From: Crotophaga sulcirostris
Taxonomy: Eukaryota > Chordata > Aves > Cuculiformes > Crotophagidae
Length of the DNA: 64,000 nucleotides
Assembly: GCA_013397455.1 (NCBI GenBank)
Contig: VYZB01000195.1
Location: 230,968 to 294,967 of the forward strand
Direction of reading: 5' to 3'
Under the pieces are notes generated by a model. The model was not told the DNA's origin and did no database searches. It saw only the letters and a list, made by a program, of their open reading frames with translations. Of the stretch, positions 49,596 to 63,171 are shown one piece after another (position 1 is the stretch's first letter; each line of letters begins with the position of its first letter). The translations under genes were made by a program, and so were the position numbers.

Positions 49596-52500
49596 GTCCT
49601 AACACATATTTAGGAATGGCTCAAGCTCTGGGAGGATGGTGAGGGGAGAGAAATTGTGAAGCCACATCTACCTCAGCTAATATGAAAGCACTTGCTGACT
49701 TACTGGTACTAATAGGGGTGCTCAAACACCACCCTGTAGCTGCCTTCCCATTGCTCCCCACTAATGAAATCATCAATACCTAAGCTGTTGCATTTGGATG
49801 CCCTGTTAAGATGAAACTCCCTAGCATCTTTTGTACTGCTGAGGAACAGCACTAACCTGCTTTTAACCAGGCAACTATTTGCCTAAATTTCTCTCTTGCC
49901 TAGGGTGTGGTTTCTACATCGAGTTAAGCTGATCTAAAGCCAGGCTCCTCCTGAGAAAGATGTTTTTTTCTCATTCCATCCCAGCCTGGACCTTCAACCC
50001 CACCCCTCTCCAGTGCCGGTACTAGCACTTACATCCACACATGGGTCAGGAAGCTGGTTCTGTTTTTAAAAGTAATCTTTTTTAACAATTTATGTATTTG
50101 GCTTTGCTGAATTAATTTTCTGCTGGATCAGCTCCTTGTTCTGACTGACTACATCTTGGAACTAGAGAGGCCACAGGAATGCACAGCTGGGGGCAAGGAG
50201 AGGGTGTCTGGGCTGGGCTGCCTTAGGTTGGGCTTAAACCAGTGGTGGAAAGGCAGGGGGATGATTCAGTATCCATCTGCTCTCCCTTTCAGCTGCAGAT
50301 AACTTAATTTCACTTTCTTTTTTTGTTCCTTGTTGGTAGTTTGTTTTTCTTCAGTTTTGAGCATTGGCCTTTCATCAAGCAGCAGCAGCAGGGCAAGGAG
50401 ACTTGCCTTCCTCACAGACAATGAGATTAAAAAATCTCTAAGGATGGAACAAGTGGGCTGGAGAGCAGGTGACTGCTGCCTGAATTACTTACACCTGAAG
50501 TGCTTGTAGCTAACATTTAAAAACTGATTAAATTTCAGGTTGGTGTTGTGCTTTGGAATGACATCAGTCTTTGAGAGAAAGAAAAGATAGTTTGGGAGGT
50601 TTGGATCCTGACACCTTAGGTAACTATTGAAGCTGTATGTGTCATTGAAGAAACAGCAGAGGGAGAAAAGTAAACCTTAACAATTCTTGATTTGACAAAC
50701 TTCTTGTAAAAATGGTGTTTGAATCTATTTCCTTCTTGTTTTGTCTGTTTAATTGGTCTGGGCTCGGCCAAGTTTAGAGATATCCTGATTTAATGTAGGA
50801 TATGCTCTTTAAAGAGGGGGCAATGCTGCAACAGTATCCTATGCTTTTCTAGGAATAGTTGCAGGAGTTTGATCTTTATAGCAGTATTTTCTATCATCCT
50901 GTTGCACCAGGTACAGCATTAAATAAATGCATGATAGTTTGTGGTGAGGATACTACTTGCATGTATTTTTAAAACAGTCTAACAAAATCACTCTAGGAGT
51001 GTGTGATGAGAAAGAGAATCTATTAAAGAATGACTTTTTTTGAATCTGAGGTCCTCAGCTCCTGACATCAGCTTGCTATGGGACACAACAAAGAGCAGCA
51101 TTTATTCTGCTGTATACAACAAAGGATGATGCAGCTCAAACTGCAGTGGTTCAGTCCTCAGATCTAAGCTTGAATTTCAAATTCCTTTCAAACAGAAAAG
51201 GTACAAACTGGATTGCCTTTCTCATGGACAGCTTTCTTTTCCGCCCTTTCTTGCCTGCTGCATAAACCCCATCCTGCTTCCTGTAGGATCAGTTCCACAC
51301 AGGTTGCTGAAATATTGGCACCCTCGTGTCATTGTCTTTTTCCTCCTCCTTCCTGGATCAATTAAGAAACCAGTTTTTCCTCTTACTCTTCTCTGCTTCT
51401 CTTGTCTGTCCTCCTCTTCTTGAGAAGGAAAACTAAATGCTTATGATGAAGTAATCCCTGTTTGTTGGCACTTGCTGCTTCAGATAATTTCTATAAAAAC
51501 AAACTCCCAAAGTTTCTGAGGTTCTATGCAAGCCATGTTACCAATTGAGTAACTTTTTGATCTCTTTGAGTTTTGCATGTATGCTCTTATCTGATTTTTG
51601 TACCAACAACTGCCATTGTTTTTGTTTCTGTGGAAGTCAGTAGATTTGGAGGCATGTATTTAGTAGATAAAGGACATGAAAAGGACAAAAATGTGCAGGT
51701 TTGTGCTTGATGAATTTGCGTGTGCTGTTGTCGTCATCGTGTACCTGTATTAGGCATCTGTTACTGGTAGAGTTTGGCCATTTGCATTCAGATTTACCAA
51801 ATGGGCAGTAGGAAGTGTGGATTCTGCTCACAAACTCATTTCATGTCTTTTGAAAACTTAGACACAAAGCATTTTTTCCTCTTTTCTGCTGAATCAGTTT
51901 CAAGCTCCTTGCCTTCCTTCTTTGATGTCCTCTTTTTAACTTTAACCACGTTTCTTTTCCATTCTGTTTTGCATCTTCTCTCATTTGCCTTGAACAAAGT
52001 GCAAGTCCTAAATTACAGCAAACTTTTGTCTTCTTCCAAATATTCCCACTAAAATAGCATGTGTTTGGGGAATTTTGAACTGTTCTTCTGGGCCTTGCGC
52101 ATGCAAAACTCTTATATAACAAAAATAATAGCATTACTATTCGTATAAGAGTGCATAATTACCTTGCATATTTAATTACGCTATATTGGATCATTCTTAT
52201 CAAAAGTTTGTATTCATCAATTCAGTGTTATTACAGAGAACATATTCACCAACATTAAAGTAATCGCATTATGGGTAAGCCATTATATTAGCTCTAATCC
52301 AGGAATTTTAATAGATCTGGGTTGTACTGTGCTGAGTTGGACCATACTGATTATGTCATAGAAATTAAGTATTGGTTCTCATTGCTACTGGTCAGAGGAA
52401 AATCAGAACCAAAATTTGTATTTTGGGGGTGACAGGCCATTATTACTTATGGAGATACTAGTGATAACTAAATTAGAAAATGATCTTTGGATTTATGAAA

Positions 52501-54263
52501 TGGGACTACAGTGCTGAATCTAATGTTCATCAACTGAGTCAGGTGGACAAAGTTCAGTCCTTCACAGTTCAGCACTTCAAAGGACTTCACTTTGTAAAAC
52601 TTTGTATTATTTACACCAGAGAACATTAGAAATTTGTTCATATCATTGAAACATTTGTAGTATTGTATTTGTTATACATCTATATACAGCTTGAATATAC
52701 GCCTGTTATATTTTATATATATGTTTGTAATTGTATATTTGTATGAACATGTGTATGTGTGCATACACCAGTGTACTTCAATGATGCCTTTAAACTTTAT
52801 GTAATTAATATATTTTTGTAGCACAGATGCATACATATGAGTATCGTTTAACGTGGGACCACTTTTACACCCATATATATTGCCAAAACAGCCCAAAGAA
52901 AACCGAATTTAATTTTGTACTATCGAATTATTCTGTGCACACTTTATTTGGTTGATACTTTTGGCATAAACCCAGGCATTTCCTTCATTTGTAGTATTGT
53001 AATCTGAACATCTGAAATCTTAGGATTATATTTGTGAAAAACTCTGCTTAGAACACACTTTTATGTCTCTGTTAGGGGCAGACTTAAGCCATACTGTAGC
53101 ACCTTGGAAATGTGCCTCTGAAAGTCTGCTTAGTTATAACAATTTCATATTATAAACAGTGATCTTTGCTTCTACAGTCCATCACCAGACATTCAGTGTT
53201 CTTCTCACTAACTTTTACCAATGTCTTCTAAGAGTATTTTTTAGTTTTCTGCTGTTTGTATTCACTAATGGCACAGATATTTGGTATCTTTACACTCAGC
53301 TATGTACAAAAAGCACATGAAACCTATTCATTTTTTTCAAAGGGAACAACAATAACTGATTCTGACCTATAAAATGCAATGGGACAAACGTGGATGGCTT
53401 TACTTTTCCTCTCTAGGCAGGTGTAGAGCAATACCTCAAAAAAACCATTACTTTGTGCCTTTATTCCAATGTGTACATAAATGCTTGCATAACCCTTGCA
53501 CAGCTGCTGTACAAACTACTCATGCCACAAGTATTAGTAATCCTAACAGGGGAGGTTGCATGGAAAATTGGGGTGTGTTTGCTAAACCATATGTACCATG
53601 CCCCTGAATCATAAAATTTCTGTTGCTAGAGCAGAGAGATCTTTGGAGACTGTGGGTTTTACAGGTCTGTAGGAAGCAGGATTATATACAACAGCTGCAC
53701 CACAGAGTTTCTCTCCTGTTGAGGCTTATCTTGTGCATTTAAATAAGCAGGAAAGAGAATTTGGTCCAACATTATCTTAATAGGGCCTCAGCTTCTACTT
53801 TTATTTATATTTCATTTCCATAGGAACAATTATTTTAACAGTTTATTTCGAATACATATTAGAGCCACTCAGATTGGAAGTTCTGAGCTGCCAAATTTGA
53901 GCTGCAGGCATACAATGTGCATTTTTTTTTTCTTTGGTTCTCCCTCTAAAATAACTTTATATCTGTGATGATTTGTAGCAGTGTTTCTGAACTAGTCTGA
54001 AACGGGATGGAAGCTGGGGATTCATTTGATTCTCTAAAGACCTGGCCACAAAAATCCCTTCCCAAGTTGCGCAGAGTAGCACGGTTTGGCCCCAGTTCTC
54101 CATGGTTTGAGGAACGTTCCACCTCCTGCTCTGATGGAGGGAGGACATTTGCCGCATTACAAGAGGCTGCATGAAGCAATCTCCCAGAGCTTTAGCAGCC
54201 AAAAATCATTAATCAGGAGTTTATGGTGAAGGATTTTAAAATAATGCGAAGGGACTGTTTCCT

Positions 54264-54345
54264 CTGCTGGTGTCAATTGGCATAGCACCGTGGGACTAAA
54301 CAGAAGTATGGTTATTTACACCAGCCGAGGAGCTCACCTGGGCTC
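54264..54345. repeat. Palindromic MITE-like repeat, copy E
   Basis: GCTGGTGTCAATTGGCATAG, CACCGTGGGACT and TTATTTACACCAGCCGAGGA reproduce both arms of the repeat (CTGGTGTAAAT...ATTTACACCAGC), so both ends are visible. Confidence 0.6.
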
Positions 54346-54963
54346 ACTCCCTGTGGATGGAGTGGCTGGTATTACTGCTGCTCTTTTTGTGGAGGATTCT
54401 TCAGTTTTAAATGCAGCACTGTAAGAGTTTATCTTCCTGAGACTGGGACTTCTAAGTTTTCAGTCGGAAAATTTTTGCTCCCTAAGCAGTGCTTAGCGTG
54501 CACTGAGTCAGCTTTGTGAAGTGCATCTTTTCAGCATTCATCCAAAGCCTTTTCTGCAGTTGTCTGAGCCCCATAGGCAACTATATACTGTTAGACTATT
54601 AAGATAATTTTTCAGTTAAGACATTGTCAAACTGCAAGCGGGACAATAGAAACAAAACCCCTTTTGTTCTGACTAAACTGTTCCTAATGACCCCCTCTAT
54701 AAACAGTGGCACCAGCGGAGGTCTCAACAAGGCTCTTCATTGAGACCCCTTTCAAAAGGACAAGCAGAGCAGAACATGGGGCAGAAACTCTCAGAGTTAC
54801 TGCACTTTGCTCCGCCTTGGTGGTCTGACCACAAGAGAGAATCTGGTTTTGTTGTTCAAGGCACCCAAAAAGAATAATTTAAAAGCATGAATTTCCACAA
54901 TTAGCATCCTATAAAGAGTTCTAAATATTTGGATTGTCAGGAAAAAAACAGCAGAAGGAAGCA

Positions 54964-54983
54964 GTTTGTTTGTTTGTTTGTTT
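54964..54983 (+). repeat. (GTTT)5 microsatellite
   Basis: Five perfect GTTT units. Confidence 0.95.
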
Positions 54984-56363
54984 ACTTAAATCAAGAGTCT
55001 ATAAAATAGACTCTTACGAGTTCTATATAAAAGCTTAATTCTTTTTTTTTATTTTTTAATTAGATATTCTGTTACGGTCATATGAAAATAAAAATGTCGA
55101 GTCCAAAGAAGATTTTTACATTCCAGTAAGATCCTCATGTTTGTTTCGAGGATAGGAATAATCTTTGTGAATAACTTGTGTTTATTGTCAGCAAGGGAAA
55201 ACTCTGAGCAGAGGAAAGGTTTAAGTTGTTTAGTTTCTAGAGAAACTGGAGATATGGTGACAAACTGAAACCACTAAAGACCAAACTCTTGCTCTTCCAG
55301 ATGAGTAACTGTAAGGTGCTCTGTATGGATACATGTAGACAGTGTGTCTTCACGTAATTGAGGGCTGTGGAGATTATGAATCACTTCCTGATTATTTCTG
55401 TCCTATTTCTGTGTCATGAATACATCCGAAGTACAGCACAGAAGACCCTCTTAAGGACCCACTTAAACAAAAACCTATTGAGAGAGCATCATCATTGTAT
55501 GTAATTAGGAAGCAATGATAGGCCAGGCAGTAAAAGTCCATAATTTGGATGATTTGGGAATTACAGTGACTACGTTTGCAAACAAAAATGCTAGTTTCTT
55601 CTGAAAAAAAGCTGGAGTTTGCCTTCTAGCATCTGATTTATGAGGGGTATTTCTAACTTACAACATGGGCTACTGCTTCATTTGAAAATGGATAGGAAGA
55701 GATCATGGAAGGACAAGAGAGAAAAACATCCATTAAAACAGGAAGCACATATTCTGAGTAAAGGCTAAATCATGGAGAAAAGTAACTCCTACAAGACTCA
55801 GAACACTTACAAGTCTCCATGATGTGCTGGGTGTCTGAGGGCTCTCTGTCACTTGTGGGAATTGCTCAGCAGTTTGCAGCTTTGGGCTTTTATTTTTTTG
55901 GTTACGGAGAGTATCCACACGCTTCCTTGTAGAAGAGTGGGATGGAAGGTTTCAGTGTGTCTTGGAAAAAGGAAGGATTTGGGTGAGTGCAGGATGAAGG
56001 TCTAATGCCCTGTGACAGGATACTGAGAGAAAGAGAAATGTCAAAGAAATCTTTAAAAGGTTTCCAGTAGAAACAAAAGAATCTTTGTGAAAGATACTGT
56101 TAGCAAGTCTAATGGAAGGAATGGGGGCGCAAAATGAATTGAGAGGATTTGCAAGTTATTTCTAAGCCTTGAGGCAAGAACAAAAAGCTGAGCATTTACT
56201 ATATTTGGTATGTATGGAAGAGCAGTTTGGACATCAAGGGCGCTAATAAAATGCAGAGCCTAATTCCTCTCTTCATTGCAAGCTGTGTTGTTGTGCGAGG
56301 GATAGAGAAAATGCTTCTGTTAAAGGACAGTTCTGAGGAGGAGCAGCTAAGACTTGACCTGGC

Positions 56364-56396
56364 CTTTTGTGAAACCAGCTGTTTTTTTCACAAAAG
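56364..56396. repeat. Perfect 11-bp inverted repeat (hairpin)
   Basis: CTTTTGTGAAA (56364-56374) and TTTCACAAAAG (56386-56396) are exact reverse complements separated by 11 nt. No gene context explains it. Confidence 0.85.
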
Positions 56397-58679
56397 CATA
56401 GCTGAAGTCCATAAGCATGTGCCAATGTTTTCCATGAATGCAATCTTATTTTTCTTATTTGCATGCATGTAAGCATTGTAGAGAGTATTGTAGATCTAGT
56501 TTTCAAGATTAAGTATGGTAACTGTGTAATGTGATGCCACAGAGGTACAGTATTAACTTTGTCACATCTTTCCTCAAAAAATCCACATTTGTGGGTTGTT
56601 TTTACTGAAAATGTCTGAATGAAAGGCTAACTGTATCTGACTAAAATTTGCTGCCTCGGGGACTTTCTCGTTGAGAAGTCCGGGTGGGTAGGTTGAGAAA
56701 GCACCTTCTTTTCTGAATCTATCGGCAGAAATTTATGGGAATTAATTTATCAACATAAATGAACAAATAAATTTCTAACTGTGTTTAATTCCATGTAAAC
56801 TAGATTTCATTTAAAGTTTTGACTAGAAACCTTTTTAGGGGTCATATTAGAGATGTGCTAACTGCTAGGTATGAAGAACAACGATGTCAGATTTTTTTTT
56901 CTGGTTTTCGTATGATTACATTAGGATAAAGATAAGAAAAAAGTAACAACATGACCTCTATATTAACTTTGACTGAAGTAAAATGATTTTCTCTTAGAAG
57001 TGACGAATCTGATTGTACATTAATTCCTAAGTCAAAGTGTTCTTACTGTCTTTCAAACAATCTTGTGATGCTTGTAGATTTTAATAATGTTAGCATTTAT
57101 CCCAGTGGAGAATAAAAGTTTATTGCAAGCTTTCAACCCATACTAGCAGCAGCAGGGCACAGGCATGTTGATGTAGAGCAGTGATCTTTAAATTTTCCTG
57201 ATTTGCAGAATTTAGCAGCAGGCAATTCCTTATGTCATATCAGAGCAATCTGTCTTATTTACCTTTCTGGATCCCTATAAAAGCAGCTCGTGGGCCTCAA
57301 ATGCTTGTGAAGCACACTTAAAGAATCAGTGATATGGGACAGTACAGAGTGCACAGACCAAATTATTTTTTCCTATACAAGAGCTATGTTTCTCACTCTT
57401 CTAAAGGCCAGCAACGTGGATCGAGTTATGAGAGAAAAAAATGAATTGAAGAGTTAAGGGTGGTGCACCGAGAATTACAGTTGTTCAGAAACAAAAAAAA
57501 AAAAATCTAGTATATAAAAAAATGAACGGTTTTGACATTTGTTTTAGATTTGTCACAGAATGATTTAAAAAACAAAACATGAATAGAAAGAATGAGACAT
57601 CCCAGAATAGCCAACATCCAGTGGCTAGGGTATTTACTTGGGCCATATCCAAGTAGTGCTTTATGGGATTTGGAGCAGACATTTGACATAATGTTTTCAG
57701 CATTATTTTTGTCAGACTCAAATTTGGGCTCTGAAGTGGGTACAAAAGGAGCTTGCTTGGAGTCCTGTACCTCATAGGTGAGAGTCATCAGGCTGTTTCA
57801 TCACTCAGTGTCTTTTTGGCCTAGGGATTTTATTTTATTTTTTTAAACAAAGTAAATTATCTGTATAGAGAGTAGGCAGGCAATTATTCTGTTGCATTTG
57901 TAGGGTGATATTGTATATTTGGATATTTTTCTGAATTTGGGAATGAGTAAAAACATCCACTTTTCTACTCCATTCTCATTCAGAACAGATTTTTCTCATG
58001 GAAATATCTGAACCTGCCTGACTATATTTCCATGAAAATCAATATATTACTTTAAAAAAATTATTTTTTGCAAGTTGGCATTTTCTGATGGCAAAAAGCA
58101 CTTTGTTCAAAAATTTCCAACCAGCTTTTTTGAGCTGATACCTACCTCTGTGTTGTATAAATGTGCGGCATTTACCTTTGGTATTTTTGTAGGTTGAGTG
58201 TCTGGGATGATAAAAGCTGTATATGTAAATTTGTGGGAACTTGGTAAGAAACCTGTGGACTAAAATATAGAAAGCTGTTGATGACTGTCTCTCAGGTAGT
58301 ACTGAAATTAAGTTAGTAGGGGAAAAAAATCAGAGAATTTATTGAGTTGAAATTTCAGCTCTTCTCCTCTGCTTTGCAAACATGGATCTTTCAATCCAGT
58401 CCTTTCATCCTTGTTCCCAATCCCACTCTGAATCTCAGCAAGCTCCACTGGACACACATGTTCAGCCTCTCTTTCTGGTTTAGCTTGTGCTCCTGCCAGC
58501 CTCCTGCTATTTTATATTCCTTCCTCCTTGCTGTCTGTCTTACACCCAGGCCTGATCCTACCACAAATGCACTTCCCTAGTGCTGTGCACCCTTGGGCAT
58601 TATTGACCAAGAAGTGTGACTTTTAAGTGTCCCAGGAGAATCCAGAGGTGGGGAGCGTGCATTTCAACACTATCTCCAT

Positions 58680-58870
58680 GCCTCCATAATTCTCAATTCA
58701 TTAATCAGCGCAGTTAATCTTAAAGATGTTTACCATTTCTGCAGCTGGTTATTGGAAAGCTGATTACTGGGCTAATGGCCCTACTTGAAAACAGTTATCC
58801 CATTACTGTAGGTAAAGTCAATCTAGTTCAGCATGCCTCGTAATAAAGTGTGTTTACAGAATATGTATGC
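58680..58870. promoter_or_regulatory. Candidate upstream regulatory element
   Basis: TTAATC and TTAATCTT motifs, a CAGCTG E-box and GATTACTGGGCTAATGG occur in an AT-rich stretch free of recognised repeats. Function is inferred. Confidence 0.2.
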
Positions 58871-60579
58871 AGTCAATGCCTTGTTTTGCTAGAAGAATAA
58901 AATGGAAATATATTTTACATCAGACATTAATAGTGGCTTGCCCAGTTCTCCAGGCAGTTAAATGATATTGAACAATACTGTGGGTAGCTATGTTTGATGT
59001 CACACGTGCCTCTCAGCTCCATTCTCTTGTACAGATTCAGTATCTGTAATATTTCACTTTGGAGATTTATTTCTGAACAATTGGACTGTCTAGAAGTGAA
59101 AATTAATGCTCTGCTGGGACAGCAAAGTTACCTAAGTCATCTCCAGCCCAGAATTTGGTATAGGTGTGCTAATTCACCTACAGAGAAATAAAATAGGCTC
59201 ATTACCTATTGAGAAGCAGAATTTATTAGCTCTGGTGCAAATTTTTGGTTCTGCTCCTAAAACCTGGTCTAGCTCGTTTTGGGTAACACCGGCAGTCTGA
59301 ACAGGTCCTGTACAGACTTCCTGTAATTCAGGAAGCACTGCATGATGCTCCAGTATTATTATTAATTATACATTATTATTTACACATTATTATACATTAA
59401 ATATGTATACAAGATTCTACTGGCTTCTGCTCAGTGGAGATCCTTTCACACGTCTTAGTCTGGTTCCCTAGGGAAGCTACCTACGCAATCTGATTGTTTT
59501 TCTGACACAGTTTCCAGAAATGCTGACACATTGTCACAGGTTACATAGATACTTTGGAGATACTGTGTCCTTACCAGTTTTGCAAGAATTAGCACCTAAG
59601 TAGAGGAAGGAATCCTCATTAATGCTCCCATTGAGGAAGAAAGAAGAATTTGGTAATTATTCATGGTGTTCGAGGACAGCAAGCAATTCGACTGATCTGC
59701 CCATTACTCTGATATTCCTTGGCGAAAGCACTGCTGTATTCAGCTGCCAAATCAAAAAAAGTGAAGGGGTGGCTAGTGGAAAGGTGCAGCGGCATGCTAG
59801 GTACTCCCCAGAGAATAAAAAATACTGCATATTCTGGAGGGGGGGTGAGAGGAAGGAATCTGGAAGGATGAAAGGGGCTGGAGGCATTGCAGGGTGATAT
59901 GGTAGAGGACAGGAGGATAGCTGGGCTTATTCCAGCAGGGAGGTGTAAGAGATGTAACATAAATCCATAAAGAATCAAGCTTCATTAGTTCCACTTTTCA
60001 GGGAATAATTTGTTAGGAAAATATTGAGGTCTTGATTTAGGTATTTTGGACACATTTACACGCTGATTTAACGCTTCTGCAATTGAATTTATCAGTTGTA
60101 GCTGGTATACTGCCTTGCTGTTACACAGCAGGAATCTGCTGTCATTTGACCTGAAAAGATCATTATACCAGCTTTATTTGGTGTGCATTTAATAAAGTTG
60201 TAGCTGTTGTGACTATAACTCATGACTCCCGTGTCATTCTGCAGTGGTGTAACCAGCGATTCAGCATTCCAGTAACATCAGTTCAAAGGGAAGTATGAGG
60301 GACTCAAATGTATGCCAGAGCATTGTGACTTTTATTACTGCTCTCCTCCCGCACTCCTCTGTTAGGAAGATACATTCTCTAGCTGAAGAAGTGAGAAGTA
60401 CAAAGCAGCCTTAGATCTTGTAGTGCAAAATGTAAAAAGTGATGTTATCTGCAGAAAGTGGACTTTAGATTCTATCAGCGCACATTTAGCATAAAGCATT
60501 TCCTATGGTAATGCCTCTCACTTTCCCAGACTTTTAAAGGCTCCAAGTGGCACACAGGCTGCAGACCTCTTTGTAATGT

Positions 60580-60800
60580 TAATGAATCATCTTAATGGAC
60601 TGTTTTAGCAGAAACATTCATCACCTTTTGTACCACAATGATTTTTTTTGTTATACTTAAATGGTTAAGTAGGCAATAAATGCCTATCAGACCAACCACT
60701 ATGGTCTGGTAATCCACCTCGCTATAAATCACCGGTGGATTATTATTGTCCTGTTTAATTAACACTCTTAAGGGATTCTATCGTTGGATAGACTTTCACT
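60580..60800. promoter_or_regulatory. Candidate upstream regulatory element with inverted TAATCC sites
   Basis: TAATCCACC (60710-60718) and its exact reverse complement GGTGGATTA (60734-60742) flank 15 nt; TAATCC is the Otx/Pitx/bicoid-class homeodomain site. Function is inferred. Confidence 0.3.
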
Positions 60801-61719
60801 TTGGACTAAGCAGGCATTAACATTTGAAATGAGAAAAACTGTGTTTATGTGAAAAGTGTTAATCAGTATGACCTGGAGCTGGTAGCACTGGGTTGGATGA
60901 AATATGTGCATATATGCCTGTGCTTCCATGGATGGTGGTTTCTTACATCCATTTTCAATGGAAGCTAAAATCAGACCTAAGGAATACTTGTACAGTGAAT
61001 GATGGTTCCAGTATCATTTGTATTAGGTCTTTGTATAAGATATTTGGTTGTAACTAGAAGCTTTAAAGATTTTCATTCTAGGAGTCAGGAAGGTGACCGT
61101 TTTTGTGAGTGTACATTTTACGTGAAATATGGGTTTCTTTATGGTCTAATTCAGTCGGGAGTGGTTTTAGAGGACCAGATCAAACCCTTTTCTTTTTCTG
61201 CAACAAAAGTTGAGAGGGGAAGTCTGATCCTGTTGCTCCTCTGTGAACTCTTTTCAGACTTCACAGCCAGAAAGAGTAAGCTAAGCAGCAAGAGTTCCTG
61301 GGAAAGGCAGGGGGGTCCATAGGCTTAGATGCTCTTTGCAGAACAATCCCTGCAGTTCTTTTGCAAACAAAATTCCCACACTGGAACACAAGCTTGATAC
61401 AGGATCACTCTCAATATACAAACATTTTTGAACATAGTATAGATCAATGCTGGTTTTCTCCACCTGGCAGAACAGAAAGATGGCAGCCTTTTTTTTTTCC
61501 CTCCTGTAATACAATTTAATGCATTTACTAGTAATTTCCTTGTCTTTTGTCAGGAGAGAAAGACATTTGAAAAAGGCTCTTGTTAAGGCCGTTTCCCACC
61601 CATGAAATCTTATCCTGCTTTCTTTGATTTTGTTACATTCGTAATACTAGTAGTGCACTTACCAACTGCATATTGTATGGAGATCAACAGTAACAGCAGT
61701 TATGTGAGATAACCAAGTA

Positions 61720-61820
61720 CTCAATTTCCATTTTACAGACAGAACAACAAATATGCGAATGTTCAGAAATCTTCTGAAGTCTTTAACAGTCACAATTAAT
61801 AGCACAGCTCAAGAGATTCT
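61720..61820 (+). mobile_element. Possible MIR-like fragment
   Basis: TTTCCATTTTACAGACAGAA resembles the MIR segment CCCATTTTACAGATGAGGAA; the rest is too diverged to be sure. Confidence 0.35.
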
Positions 61821-62686
61821 GTTTCTTGTCTGCACACAAACCTGGTATGCACATCCCTTTCCTCTTGGAATTTTTAAAAAATTATTTCCTAGTATGGGCT
61901 TCTGCAAATTAAAGAACAAATAAAACTGCTAATGGAATGAAAACACACTAAATCTTTTCAATTAAGAGACTGAATCTCTTAGTATAAATTAATTTCCTGA
62001 AACAAAACTCCCATTATGTAAGATTAATTCTTTCCTCTAAGATTGCATGGCTTTATTGACTAACAAAATCTTCTGTTGCATAAATGGAAATGAGCTGCTA
62101 TTTAATGTAGCCTGCTGATCAGAGGCAAAACCTTAGCATTAGCATTTTCACTGGGTACTTTTGTTTCAGTTGCACACTAATCTGCCAGTTTTTATTCTAT
62201 TTGTAACTGAAGAGGTGTGAAATGATTCACTACTGAACGTGTGGGACACCACACAAAACACTTAAAGGTGTTTGAACAAGATGAGCTATTAAACTAAGCT
62301 GATAAAGAGTATGTTGTTATTGCATGAAGAACTGCAGAGACAGAAAATAAGAATATCTTATGTGCAGGACAGCATTGTGAGGAGTTGTGTGCATTGATCA
62401 TACAATAGTGTTTTCAGATCGTTTAACAGAGATGCGCAAAACCCACACAGTTTCAAGTGTGGGCATGTCCTGAGAAGAATCTCCTCCATTCCCTCCAGAC
62501 ACACCCTGCTAATTAAATCCATCATTGCCTAGCAGTAAGCCCCAGGGTTCAATCTTTTCTGGAGCACTGTTACTATCCAACATTTTAGCTCATACAGTGG
62601 GCAGCCAAGATTTCATGTCTATGCATATAGTGTGACTCCTAGCCAATATTTCCTACAGTTTCCTCCTCTCCATCACAATCTGAAGA

Positions 62687-62699
62687 TATATATATATAT
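62687..62699 (+). repeat. Short (TA)n repeat
   Basis: About six TA units in AT-rich sequence. Confidence 0.8.
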
Positions 62700-63104
62700 T
62701 TTAATAGGTAAAACTTCAATATTCCTTTCAGATTACTTTCTTATATCCTAACACAATAACCTGTATGAGGGTGGCAATTTAAAGCCTAATAAAATCAGGA
62801 ATCTGTGTTCCATGTAGCTAGCTGGCCATGAGAAACTGCAGCACGGATGGATATTGAATGACTTCTATAGTCCAGCCAGGTTTTATCAGAACGGGTCATC
62901 AACCTGTAGGCTGCCCAAACCTGTTCCACTACTTCCCCATTGATTCAATATCTGAAGGCGTTTACACATATATCGAATTCTCCATGATCTATTTTATCTT
63001 AATCACACCCAAGTTCTTTTTCAAGCTAGGGTAAAAAAGTTCCCTCCAGTGGTGAGAAAAGATGGTATATCTCCTTAATGTGCTTCTGTACATTGAATTT
63101 CCTT

Positions 63105-63171
63105 GGAGCCAAACTATGATCTCAGGTTCCCATGGACTGAAACGTCAGTGGGACTGCTGGGAGGTAAAACC
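63105..63171. repeat. Possible palindromic MITE-like repeat, copy F
   Basis: GAGCCAAACTATGATCTCAG, then GTCAGTGGGACT and GAGGTAAAACCTG weakly match the same family's outer and core motifs. Confidence 0.35.

Noticed and set aside
59357..59397. Imperfect tandem of TACATTATTA
   Set aside because: Low-complexity AT-rich sequence; too irregular to treat as more than simple repeat.
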